The notes under the pieces are model-generated. The model saw only the letters and a list, made by a program, of their open reading frames with translations, had not been told where the DNA came from and did no database searches. A program made the translations under genes and the position numbers. Below are positions 1 through 6,131 of a stretch of DNA of 6,844 bases, piece by piece. The DNA lies in the NCBI GenBank assembly GCA_030691225.1, contig JAUYES010000524.1:1-6844 (forward strand), in the 5' to 3' direction. The stretch is from Holophaga sp. (GTDB lineage: Bacteria > Acidobacteriota > Holophagae > Holophagales > Holophagaceae). Each line of letters opens with the position of its first letter. The first letter of the stretch is position 1.

Positions 1-1
1 G

Positions 2-154
2 AAGGCCAATGCCGATATCCCCGTGGTGATCCTGACGGCCCAACGCGATCCCGATATGGAAGCCAAGCTCATTAAATTTGGCGTAAGGCGCGTGATCCAT
101 AAACCCATCGACCGAGCAACGTTGATCAGTACGATCAAAGAAATCCTGGGTTAA
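2..154 (+). CDS. C-terminal end of a response-regulator receiver (REC) domain, partial
   Basis: The reading frame is open from the window edge and ends at TAA, giving 50 residues. They match the second half of a CheY-like receiver domain: a hydrophobic beta-4 strand IPVVILTA with the conserved Thr/Ser (T12 of the fragment), an acidic stretch, a GV turn, the beta-5 lysine-proline pair HKPID (K34, P35), and a closing helix LISTIKEIL. The phospho-acceptor Asp lies upstream of the window. The protein stops right after the last receiver helix, so it is either a single-domain response regulator, a hybrid histidine kinase with a C-terminal receiver, or another protein ending in REC; an output domain after REC is ruled out. 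It converges on the sulfur-carrier gene, with 17 bases between the two stop codons and no clear terminator. Whether it regulates the neighbouring metal genes cannot be told. Confidence 0.85.
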   Translation, partial: KANADIPVVILTAQRDPDMEAKLIKFGVRRVIHKPIDRATLISTIKEILG

Positions 155-171
155 GAGGCTGCTGACGGCTT

Positions 172-369
172 CTAACCCCCGCTCATTAGATGGACGACCT
201 GCACTTCGGCACCGTCAGGAACGAGCGTGCTGTCATAGGCCTTCGGCTGCACCAGTTCGCCATTCACCGTGATAATCAGCAGGGGAAAACGGAAGTTGCG
301 ATGCACGAGCACACCGCGCACCGTCAAGCCGTCCTGCCATTCCATCCCATCGCCATTGACCTGGATCAT
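172..369 (-). CDS. ThiS/MoaD-like ubiquitin-fold sulfur carrier protein
   Basis: This 65-residue protein has the hallmarks of the beta-grasp sulfur carriers: an N-terminal strand MIQVNG, the pattern G-L-T-V near residues 14-17, a central VNGELV strand (35-40), an L-x-x-DGAEVQVV segment (49-59), and the C-terminal SGG tail whose last Gly-Gly (64-65) is adenylated by a MoeB/ThiF-type E1 enzyme and then thiocarboxylated. Sequence length and the VNG signature look more like ThiS, but the position directly after an AOR gene suggests a MoaD-like role, giving sulfur to the pterin dithiolene that holds tungsten or molybdenum. It starts 63 bases after the AOR stop codon, past a strong hairpin. The ATG at 369 is preceded only by a weak purine stretch. 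The fold is confident; the pathway (thiamine or pterin cofactor) is inference. Confidence 0.85.
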   Translation of the reverse strand: MIQVNGDGMEWQDGLTVRGVLVHRNFRFPLLIITVNGELVQPKAYDSTLVPDGAEVQVVHLMSGG

Positions 370-389
370 GCCGCAACTCGCTTTCCCAT

Positions 390-422
390 TATAAATTCGG
401 CCGTTATCCGGCCGAATTTATA
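390..422 (-). terminator. 14-bp perfect inverted repeat after the AOR gene
   Basis: Two 14-base arms, TATAAATTCGGCCG and its exact reverse complement, flank a 5-base loop. The GC core (CGGCCG) is flanked by AT-rich arms, so on the minus-strand transcript the core is followed by AAUUUAUAAU, a broken U-tract. It lies 10 bases beyond the AOR stop and 20 bases before the sulfur-carrier start. It could be a weak terminator or attenuator that lowers expression of the downstream gene, or a 3' stabilising hairpin. The inverted repeat is certain; the function is inferred. Confidence 0.65.
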
Positions 423-432
423 TCGGCCCAAC

Positions 433-2658
433 CTATAAGTGCAGCTTCACCACATCGACCACTTCAGGGAAGGCATCGAGGCCCAGTTCCTTCAAACGCT
501 CCAGAGTCGGAACGCCATTGGGAGTCCAGCCACGGCGCTTGTAGACGGCATCCGTCAGCTGCTCGTAGCGGCCCTGGCGCCAGCTGCGGTGGGCGGCCAT
601 CTTTTCTTCCAGACTCATGGTGGTGGGATCGAGCTTCATTTCTTCGGCGATCTGCTTGTCGTAGCGCTCCTGCCGAGAAAGATATTCTTCGGTCGTCACG
701 GGACCCAAGGCGCGGAAGGGTGCATGGTCATCTTTGCGCAGGCCCTTGCCCATGCGGATATTGAAGATGCGCTGGAAGTTGTAGACCTTCGCCGATTGAT
801 GGATCAGCTCATCTTTGTCGATCTTGATACCCGTGGTGGCGGTGAAGATATCGACGTAATTCTGGACGTGCTCGGGAATCTTGTGCGCCTCGGGCTGTTG
901 GGCGTTGTTGGAAGGCACCACATCGTTCCAAGGCAACTTGCAGAAGCCGTTAAGGCCAAACCACGTGCGGAAAAGCGGGAAGTAATAGAGCGCTTCAGCC
1001 TTGTCTTCAAACGTGGGGATCTGCTTGTTCACCATGTCCATGAAGATCAGCCAGGCTTCATCGTGCTGAGGCCCCTTGTTGGTGAGGGCGTAGCCACCCT
1101 GCTGGGCCAGGCTTTCCTTGGACATGTACTGGCTGTATTCCAAGCCCTTGTTTTCCATGCCGATGTCATTGATGAGCTTGGGATCACCCCAGCCATTCTT
1201 GATGAAGATCTCTTTCATCTTCTTCACGCCCTGGCCCGCGATGATGCCGAAGCCTTCGCCCCGGGCCATCTGGTGCATCATTTCCAGATCGTCTTCGGCA
1301 TTGCCCCAAGTCATTTCCAATCCGCCGGTGCGTTCCTTGTTCAGGATGCCGCGTTGGTAGCACTCCATGACGAAGGCCGTGAGGGTGCCGTACGTGATGG
1401 TGCAGATGCCGTAGGTATCGCAGTAGAAATTGAGTTCCAGCAAATAATCGGGATCGAAGACCCCGCAATTGGAACCCAGCCCTGCGGCATTTTCGTATTC
1501 GGGACCATCCACCGTCACGGTGTGGCCCTTGTAGGGACCGGTCTTGACCACCAAGCCATCGGCGCCCTTGGCACAGGCCATGGAACAGCCGTACCAGCAG
1601 CCATCAACAGTCTTTTGGGTGCAGCGACTCTGCCAATAGGCCGAATCGATCTTGTGGGTATCCGGGTGGGAACCGTACTGGAAATTGTGCGTGGGCAGCA
1701 GATCGTAGGCGTCCATGATCTCGACAATATGGGCGGTGCCATTGCGGCGCATCATGCACTGGTAGGGATCGTTTTCCCGGATTTCCTTGTGGTACTTAAT
1801 GCCTGTCTTGGCGATGGTTTCATAGTCGGCCACGTTATTGAGGTCGCCCTTGACCTGGGGTCCGCGACAAACCACCGCGCGAATCCGCTTGTTCCGGAAC
1901 ACGGTACCGATGCCGCCACGCCCGGCCTGCTTGAGGCGAATGCAACCCCGGCGGTGATCCCACCAGGAGAAATTCAACATGCCAATAAGACTGTGTTCGG
2001 CAGCAGCACCGGTGCAAACAACCGAGATATTCACGCGATCCGCATCATTTTCCGCATACATGTGCGTGAGCACTTCGGCGAGAACATGGCTATCCACGGG
2101 CTCTTCCGGCGCTTCTTCGATGCGAATGATGCCCTTTTGCCCATCAATGAACACGATGAGGTCGCACTCGGATTTGCCTTGAATCTCCAGGGCATCGAAG
2201 CCACTGAATTTGAGCAACGGGCCAAAGTAGCCGCCCACATTGGAATCGATGGGGATATCCGTCTGGGGTGAAAGGGTGACCACCAAGGACTTCCCAGTGC
2301 CCGCGTACTGAGTAATGCCTGACACCGGGCCGGGGCAAATGATGATTTCGTTTTCGGGATCATTCCAGCGGGTGGTCGGTTTCACCGCATTCCAGAGATG
2401 CCACAGACCAAAGCCACGACCACCGAGGAACACATCCTTCATCTGCTGGGTGACGGGCTTTTCTTTTACTTCCAGCGTGCCCACATTCACGTAGAGGCTG
2501 CGATGGTTGTAGCCCTTGTCCGGCAGACTGGGAGTAAACGAAATCTCCTTCAAAACTTTATGCGCGGCCTTGATGGCTTCGAGACCTTCGAGGTACTCGG
2601 TGCGCTTGGTGAAGTCGATGTCCATGACCTTGGTGGGATCGAATACGAATTGGCTCAT
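433..2658 (-). CDS. aor: Aldehyde:ferredoxin oxidoreductase (AOR) family tungsten/molybdenum-pterin enzyme, catalytic subunit
   Basis: This 741-residue protein belongs to the AOR family, whose best-known members oxidise aldehydes to acids (or reduce acids) with a bis-pterin tungsten cofactor and one [4Fe-4S] cluster. After an extension of about 55 residues come the N-terminal domain (roughly 55-262, with GGRGFG at 79-84 and GRGGIGTVFRNKRIRAVV from 247) and the C-terminal domains. Candidate cluster ligands are C354, C358 and C362 (CWYGCSMAC) and C573 (NGFCKLPW). GPEYE at 385-389 and H532 probably match the conserved active-site Glu and His, and DTYGIC at 414-419 is a pterin-binding DxxGxC-type motif. 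Oddities are the CX3CX3C spacing instead of the usual CX2CX3C and extensions at both ends; hyperthermophilic AORs are near 600 residues. A Shine-Dalgarno (AAGGA, 7 bases before ATG) supports this start, 15 bases after the polyferredoxin stop. BamB-like benzoyl-CoA reductase subunits are relatives, so the substrate is unproven. Confidence 0.93.
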   Translation of the reverse strand: MSQFVFDPTKVMDIDFTKRTEYLEGLEAIKAAHKVLKEISFTPSLPDKGYNHRSLYVNVGTLEVKEKPVTQQMKDVFLGGRGFGLWHLWNAVKPTTRWNDPENEIIICPGPVSGITQYAGTGKSLVVTLSPQTDIPIDSNVGGYFGPLLKFSGFDALEIQGKSECDLIVFIDGQKGIIRIEEAPEEPVDSHVLAEVLTHMYAENDADRVNISVVCTGAAAEHSLIGMLNFSWWDHRRGCIRLKQAGRGGIGTVFRNKRIRAVVCRGPQVKGDLNNVADYETIAKTGIKYHKEIRENDPYQCMMRRNGTAHIVEIMDAYDLLPTHNFQYGSHPDTHKIDSAYWQSRCTQKTVDGCWYGCSMACAKGADGLVVKTGPYKGHTVTVDGPEYENAAGLGSNCGVFDPDYLLELNFYCDTYGICTITYGTLTAFVMECYQRGILNKERTGGLEMTWGNAEDDLEMMHQMARGEGFGIIAGQGVKKMKEIFIKNGWGDPKLINDIGMENKGLEYSQYMSKESLAQQGGYALTNKGPQHDEAWLIFMDMVNKQIPTFEDKAEALYYFPLFRTWFGLNGFCKLPWNDVVPSNNAQQPEAHKIPEHVQNYVDIFTATTGIKIDKDELIHQSAKVYNFQRIFNIRMGKGLRKDDHAPFRALGPVTTEEYLSRQERYDKQIAEEMKLDPTTMSLEEKMAAHRSWRQGRYEQLTDAVYKRRGWTPNGVPTLERLKELGLDAFPEVVDVVKLHL

Positions 2659-2673
2659 GTCATATTCCTTCGC

Positions 2674-3099
2674 TTAAAGAATTCGGTAAGCCGGTTCGGG
2701 AACGTCGACGATCTCCAACGCCGCATGGGGGCAAGCCTTCACGCAGATACCGCAGGAAATGCACTTGTAGGGCTCGGTCCATTCGGGATTGCGCTCGAAG
2801 ATCTCCTTCTCGCAGAAACCCATGCACATGTAGCAGCCCACGCAGACCTTCTTGTCGATGACCACCACGCCCAGCTTGTTGCGCGATAAAGCCTCGGTGG
2901 GGCATACCACCACGCAATCGCCGCACTGGTCGCAAAGCACGGCTTGGCCACTGCCATCCGCCAATTCGCGGATATGCAGGGCGGCCATGGCGGGATCGGT
3001 CAATTTGAAGACCTTCTCCACGCAGGAGGACTCGCATTCGTGCTGGCAGGTCGCTCGACCGGCATCGCACTTGCTCAGATCAATCCTTAGCTGTCGCAT
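2674..3099 (-). CDS. Polyferredoxin with up to four [4Fe-4S] clusters, AorA-like electron-transfer subunit
   Basis: This soluble 141-residue protein has 16 cysteines in four groups. Three are classic CX2CX2CX3C sets: C56/59/62/66, C86/89/92/96 and C113/116/119/123, two of them followed by Pro. The N-terminal group, C11/C18/C22/C26, has C-x6-C-x3-C-x3-C spacing and may hold a fourth cluster. It lies directly upstream of the AOR catalytic gene and is the likely electron carrier for it, like the small subunit AorA of the Aromatoleum AOR, which is known to carry several [4Fe-4S] clusters. A HycB-like or other ferredoxin role is possible, but the adjacency favours AOR. The ATG at 3099 is chosen because GGGAGG lies 9 bases upstream; a TTG at 3147 would add 16 low-complexity residues and erase the leader hairpins. 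No signal peptide or membrane segment is seen, so it acts in the cytoplasm. Confidence 0.9.
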   Translation of the reverse strand: MRQLRIDLSKCDAGRATCQHECESSCVEKVFKLTDPAMAALHIRELADGSGQAVLCDQCGDCVVVCPTEALSRNKLGVVVIDKKVCVGCYMCMGFCEKEIFERNPEWTEPYKCISCGICVKACPHAALEIVDVPEPAYRIL

Positions 3100-3108
3100 G
3101 CTCAGGTG

Positions 3109-3114
3109 CCTCCC
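3109..3114 (-). promoter_or_regulatory. Ribosome binding site deciding the polyferredoxin start
   Basis: GGGAGG on the minus strand sits 9 bases before the ATG at 3099. It favours that start over the in-frame TTG at 3147. Confidence 0.7.
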
Positions 3115-3121
3115 ATCGCTG

Positions 3122-3154
3122 GGGTCATTAGACCCGGGCCGTGCCAATACGGCC
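3122..3154 (-). promoter_or_regulatory. Two back-to-back small hairpins in the leader of the polyferredoxin gene
   Basis: On the minus strand, GGCCGT/ACGGCC (3154-3149 with 3142-3137, loop of 6 bases) is followed after a single base by GGGTC/GACCC (3135-3131 with 3126-3122, loop TAAT). The second stem ends 7 bases before the Shine-Dalgarno. Each is short (6 and 5 bp) but perfect. Neither is followed by a U-run, so they are not intrinsic terminators. They may shape translation of the aor message, or be chance in GC-rich DNA. Confidence 0.35.
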
Positions 3155-3182
3155 GCGATTCAGGGAAAAGGTAGCATCCGAG

Positions 3183-3208
3183 GGCGGAAAGACAAACGCC
3201 GGAAAGAC
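3183..3208 (-). repeat. 11-base direct repeat upstream of the aor genes
   Basis: On the minus strand, GTCTTTCCGGC (3208-3198) and GTCTTTCCGCC (3193-3183) match at 10 of 11 bases and are spaced 15 bases start to start. Direct repeats of this size in an upstream region are typical of binding sites for a transcription factor that binds as a head-to-tail dimer, such as many response regulators. The repeat is seen directly; the role is inferred. Confidence 0.45.
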
Positions 3209-3256
3209 CGTGATATACGCTCGTGCCTATCGATTTTGATCGGGCTTTCTCTCCCA

Positions 3257-4348
3257 CTACTTCCGAATGAGATGAACCGCCGTGGCCTTGAAAGTCGCAA
3301 ATACCGGCCGACCCACAGCCAGCCCTAGTTCCTCTCGAGAACGACTGGTCACGTAGGCGGAAAGGAAAAAGCCGCAATCCAGTTCCACTTTCAAAAAGGG
3401 CCCTCGGGATGTGATGAGAGTCACCCGCCCTGCAAAGCAATTCCGAGCACTGGTCTCACCCTCGGGATGCAAGGAAATGGTGACGTTCTCCGGGCGAACG
3501 CCCACGGTCAGTTCTTGGCCCAGGGTCGCGTCGCCGGTACCCGCGATTTCCTGGTTGCCCACCTGAAGCGTGAAAAGCCCGCTTTCGCAGCCACGCACCA
3601 CACCGACCAGCAGTGTTTCCATACCCACAAAGTTGGCAACGAATTCATCGATGGGATGATTGACCACCTCTCCAACCGGACCGCATTGCACCACTCGCCC
3701 CGCGCGCAGCACCGCCAGGGAATCCGCAAAACACGCGGCCTCCATCAGGTCGTGCGTAGCCAGGATGGCGGTGCAGCCCGTATCGCGGAGCATTCGCCCC
3801 AGGTCCTGTTGAAGCGCTTCGCGCGTGGGTGGATCCAGAGAAGAAAAGGGTTCATCCAGGAGCAGAATCTGCGGCTTCACCGCACAGGCCCTGGCCAAAC
3901 TGGTGCGCTGGGCTTCTCCTCCAGAAAGTTCGCGGGCGTGGCGGGTGAGCAGATGCGCCACGCCAAATCGCTCGGCACTTTCCTTGATTCGAACCTTGCG
4001 CTCAGCCTTTGGTATTCCGCGCAGTCGCAGGCCCACGCCAATGTTTTCCTCGACGGTCGTATCCAACAGCAAGGGTTCCTGGAACACCAGGGTTACCCGC
4101 TGACGGTAGGCCACAAAGTCACCGGTGCTCTGCAAAATGGTGCCCTCGAAGCTCAGGTGGCCTTTCGCCGGGGCGAGCAAACCCGCCATGTAGAGAAGCA
4201 GCGTTGATTTCCCTGCGCCATTGGGACCGATGAGACCCATGATTTCACCGGCGCGGAGAGTCCATTTTGGCAATTGGAGGGCCAAGGTTTCGCCCCGATA
4301 GACTTCCAGGTTTTCTGCTTCCAGGAGGACCGGCCCAAGCGTATTCAT
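3257..4348 (-). CDS. tupC: Tungstate ABC transporter ATP-binding protein with C-terminal TOBE domain, TupC-type
   Basis: This 363-residue protein is a complete ABC ATPase that would power tungstate import with TupB. The nucleotide-binding domain has Walker A GPNGAGKST (41-49), Q-loop Q90, signature LSGGEAQ (141-147), Walker B ILLLDEP (161-167), D-loop SLD (170-172) and switch H199. After about residue 245 comes a TOBE/Mop-like oxyanion-sensing region containing AGRVT (306-310), DCGF (324-327) and KATAV (354-358). The same motifs end the ModC of this operon, so the two are paralogues. The start is supported by GGAGG 5 bases upstream and by an ATGA overlap with tupB, which implies translational coupling. 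Assignment to tungstate rests on the partner permease; by itself the ATPase could be called ModC-, WtpC- or TupC-like. No tungstate-binding protein gene is next to it. Confidence 0.85.
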   Translation of the reverse strand: MNTLGPVLLEAENLEVYRGETLALQLPKWTLRAGEIMGLIGPNGAGKSTLLLYMAGLLAPAKGHLSFEGTILQSTGDFVAYRQRVTLVFQEPLLLDTTVEENIGVGLRLRGIPKAERKVRIKESAERFGVAHLLTRHARELSGGEAQRTSLARACAVKPQILLLDEPFSSLDPPTREALQQDLGRMLRDTGCTAILATHDLMEAACFADSLAVLRAGRVVQCGPVGEVVNHPIDEFVANFVGMETLLVGVVRGCESGLFTLQVGNQEIAGTGDATLGQELTVGVRPENVTISLHPEGETSARNCFAGRVTLITSRGPFLKVELDCGFFLSAYVTSRSREELGLAVGRPVFATFKATAVHLIRK

Positions 4349-5043
4349 CGGGGCCTCCGCCGCTGCTGAATATGGGTCAAGGCGGCATTCACGGCGAAGG
4401 CGAGCAGCAACAAGATCACGCTCAAGGCGATCGCCATATCAAAGTTGCCTTTGCTGGTTTCCATGACCGTGGCCGTGGTCAGCACTCGCGTAGAACCCTT
4501 GATGTTGCCACCCACCATGATGGAGGCCCCAACCTCCGATATGACGCCGCCAAAGCCTGCCATGATGGCCGCCAACAGGGGCAGACGCGCCTCCTTGATC
4601 AGCATCCAGATCATCTGCCTACGGGACGCACCCAGGCTGAGGATCTGCAATCGAAGATTGGATGGCAATTGCTGCAGCGCCGCCAAACTGAGCCCCGCAA
4701 TGATGGGCGTAGCGATGACTGCTTGAGCGATCACGATGGCCATGGGGGTATAGAGCAAGTGCAGCATCCCCAAGGGACCGTTCCGCCAGAGCAGCATGGA
4801 CACGAAAAGCCCGACCACTACGGGTGGCAAGCCCATGCCTGTGTTTACGAGGCTGATCACGAGGCGTTTTCCGGGAAACCGATTCAGCGCCAGGATCACG
4901 CCCGTGGATACTCCGAGCACCAAACTCACCAGGGTGGCCAACCCCGAAAGGGCGAGCGAAAGCAAGGTAATACTCAGGACTTCCCGATCGAGCGTCAGCA
5001 GCAAACGAAGGGCCTCTTTGATGCCTTCCCAGATCAAATCCAT
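4345..5043 (-). CDS. tupB: Tungstate ABC transporter permease, TupB
   Basis: This 232-residue inner-membrane protein forms the transmembrane channel for tungstate, working with TupC and a periplasmic TupA. About five hydrophobic segments are visible (near 22-53, 62-86, 97-121, 155-176 and 203-223). Features typical of the TupB family are GLPPVVVGLF (71-80), RNGPLG (87-92), and the end motif NIKGSTRVLTTA (180-191) followed by METSKGNF (194-201). The EAA loop, which docks the ATPase, is around 134-160 with its conserved Gly at 138. ATG at 5043 is preceded by GAGGG at a 6-base spacing and lies 2 bases after the modC stop; an earlier in-frame start at 5172 would run far into modC and adds unrelated residues. 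The gene overlaps tupC by 4 bases. Molybdate cannot be excluded as a second substrate. Confidence 0.92.
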   Translation of the reverse strand: MDLIWEGIKEALRLLLTLDREVLSITLLSLALSGLATLVSLVLGVSTGVILALNRFPGKRLVISLVNTGMGLPPVVVGLFVSMLLWRNGPLGMLHLLYTPMAIVIAQAVIATPIIAGLSLAALQQLPSNLRLQILSLGASRRQMIWMLIKEARLPLLAAIMAGFGGVISEVGASIMVGGNIKGSTRVLTTATVMETSKGNFDMAIALSVILLLLAFAVNAALTHIQQRRRPR

Positions 5044-5045
5044 GT

Positions 5046-6131
5046 CTAGCCCTCGATGGGAATAACGATGACGGCGGTGGCCTTGATCAGCGCATGTACG
5101 GGTTCGCCCACCGCAAGCGCCAAATCTTCGCAAGCCCAAGAGGTGATGAGGGATTCCAGCGGGAACCCGCAATCCATCTGCACCCGCACAAGGGGGCCCA
5201 GGTGATGGAGTGCGGTCACTCGCCCAGCCAACCGGTTGCGTTGGGTTACGGCACCGGAGCCATGCCGTTCCAGCGACACGCCTTCACCCCGGATGCAGGC
5301 GTAAGCCTCGTTAAATTCACCACCGGGATCCGGCGCTACCAATTCGATTTCTCCGGCAAGCAGGCGCAAAAGGCCTTCGGTGCGTCCGGCGATCCGCGTT
5401 CGAACCACTGTGCCAAAGCCCAGTAATTCTGCGGCCTCGCGGGAATCAGGTTTGGCAAAAACCTCGGTCGGGGAGCCACCCTGGCAAATGCAGCCCTCGC
5501 GCATAAGCAGAAGATGATCGCCAAGTGAGAGTGCTTCATCGCGATTATGGGTCACGAGAATGACGGGCATTTTCATGGCCTGGAGCACGTGCCGTAGTTC
5601 GTGGCGAAGCTGCTCGGCCGCCGGACGATCCAGAGAGGCAAAGGGCTCATCGAGCAGCAGCAGGCGCGGTCGGGGCGCAAGAGCTCGAGCCATGGCAACG
5701 CGCTGTTTTTCACCCCCGGACAGCTCCACGGGGCGCCGCCCTTCCATCCCTTCCAGGCCCATGAGCCGAAGCAATTCACTCACGCGATGGGTTCGGTCCT
5801 GGGACGACCAATCCCGCAACCCGAACGCGATGTTGCCGCGCACATCCAGGTGCGGAAAAAGCGCCGATTCCTGAAACACATAACCCACATGGCGGCGATG
5901 GGGCGGCACGAAGCGCCCAGAGGCTGCGTCAAACCACGGCACATCCTCGGCAAAAATGGCACCCGTGTCAGGCCGATCCAGCCCCGCCAGACAGCGGAGA
6001 ATGGTGGTTTTCCCGCAACCCGAGGCACCAAAAAGTACGGTGATCCCGAACCGGTTCAGTTCCATTTGGAATTCCGCGGCAATACGAGGCCCCGAACTAA
6101 AATCCCGCGTGAAATTTGCTCTCAGCGCCAT
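5046..6131 (-). CDS. modC: Molybdate ABC transporter ATP-binding protein, ModC
   Basis: This 361-residue ATPase drives molybdate import through ModB. Walker A GASGCGKT (35-42), Q-loop Q87, signature LSGGE (137-141), Walker B RLLLLDEP (156-163), D-loop SLD (166-168) and switch H195 are all intact. The short strand before Walker A (about 34 residues) and the VPPHRRHVGYVFQESALFPHL segment are typical of ModC. The C-terminal third (about 240-361) is a TOBE/Mop-type domain that in this family binds molybdate or tungstate; its end (AGRVT 302-306, DCGF 320-323, KATAV 350-354) is clearly related to that of the neighbouring TupC. The ATG at 6131 is chosen because GGAAGGA lies 6 bases upstream; a GTG at 6164 would add 11 residues without family support. 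It overlaps modB by 10 bases and ends 2 bases before tupB. Confidence 0.93.
   Translation of the reverse strand: MALRANFTRDFSSGPRIAAEFQMELNRFGITVLFGASGCGKTTILRCLAGLDRPDTGAIFAEDVPWFDAASGRFVPPHRRHVGYVFQESALFPHLDVRGNIAFGLRDWSSQDRTHRVSELLRLMGLEGMEGRRPVELSGGEKQRVAMARALAPRPRLLLLDEPFASLDRPAAEQLRHELRHVLQAMKMPVILVTHNRDEALSLGDHLLLMREGCICQGGSPTEVFAKPDSREAAELLGFGTVVRTRIAGRTEGLLRLLAGEIELVAPDPGGEFNEAYACIRGEGVSLERHGSGAVTQRNRLAGRVTALHHLGPLVRVQMDCGFPLESLITSWACEDLALAVGEPVHALIKATAVIVIPIEG

Noticed and set aside
155..171. Terminator between the converging receiver-domain and sulfur-carrier genes
   Set aside because: The 17-base gap contains no convincing inverted repeat or T-run.
439..2271. A 610-codon open frame on the plus strand opposite the AOR gene
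   Set aside because: It is fully antisense to a strongly supported AOR gene, shows no recognisable domain, and such open antisense frames are common in GC-rich codon-biased genes.
3100..3147. N-terminal extension of the polyferredoxin from a TTG start
   Set aside because: The ATG at 3099 has GGGAGG at proper spacing and begins the expected first strand; the extension has no family-like sequence.
3131..3148. Possible sigma-54 promoter (TGGCACG on the minus strand) before the polyferredoxin gene
   Set aside because: The -24 element fits well, but at the required distance the -12 element reads GGGT rather than TTGC, so the key GC is missing.
3226..3246. Possible terminator after tupC (GCC-CGAT stem with a bulge)
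   Set aside because: The stem is interrupted and no U-run follows, so read-through from tupC into the aor genes remains possible.
3467..5049. Two plus-strand open frames (246 and 260 codons) opposite tupC and tupB
   Set aside because: Both are antisense to well-supported transporter genes and have Gln/His/Arg-rich, low-complexity translations typical of shadow frames.
5044..5172. N-terminal extension of tupB by 43 residues
   Set aside because: It would lie wholly inside modC, is unlike any TupB start, and the ATG at 5043 has a good Shine-Dalgarno.
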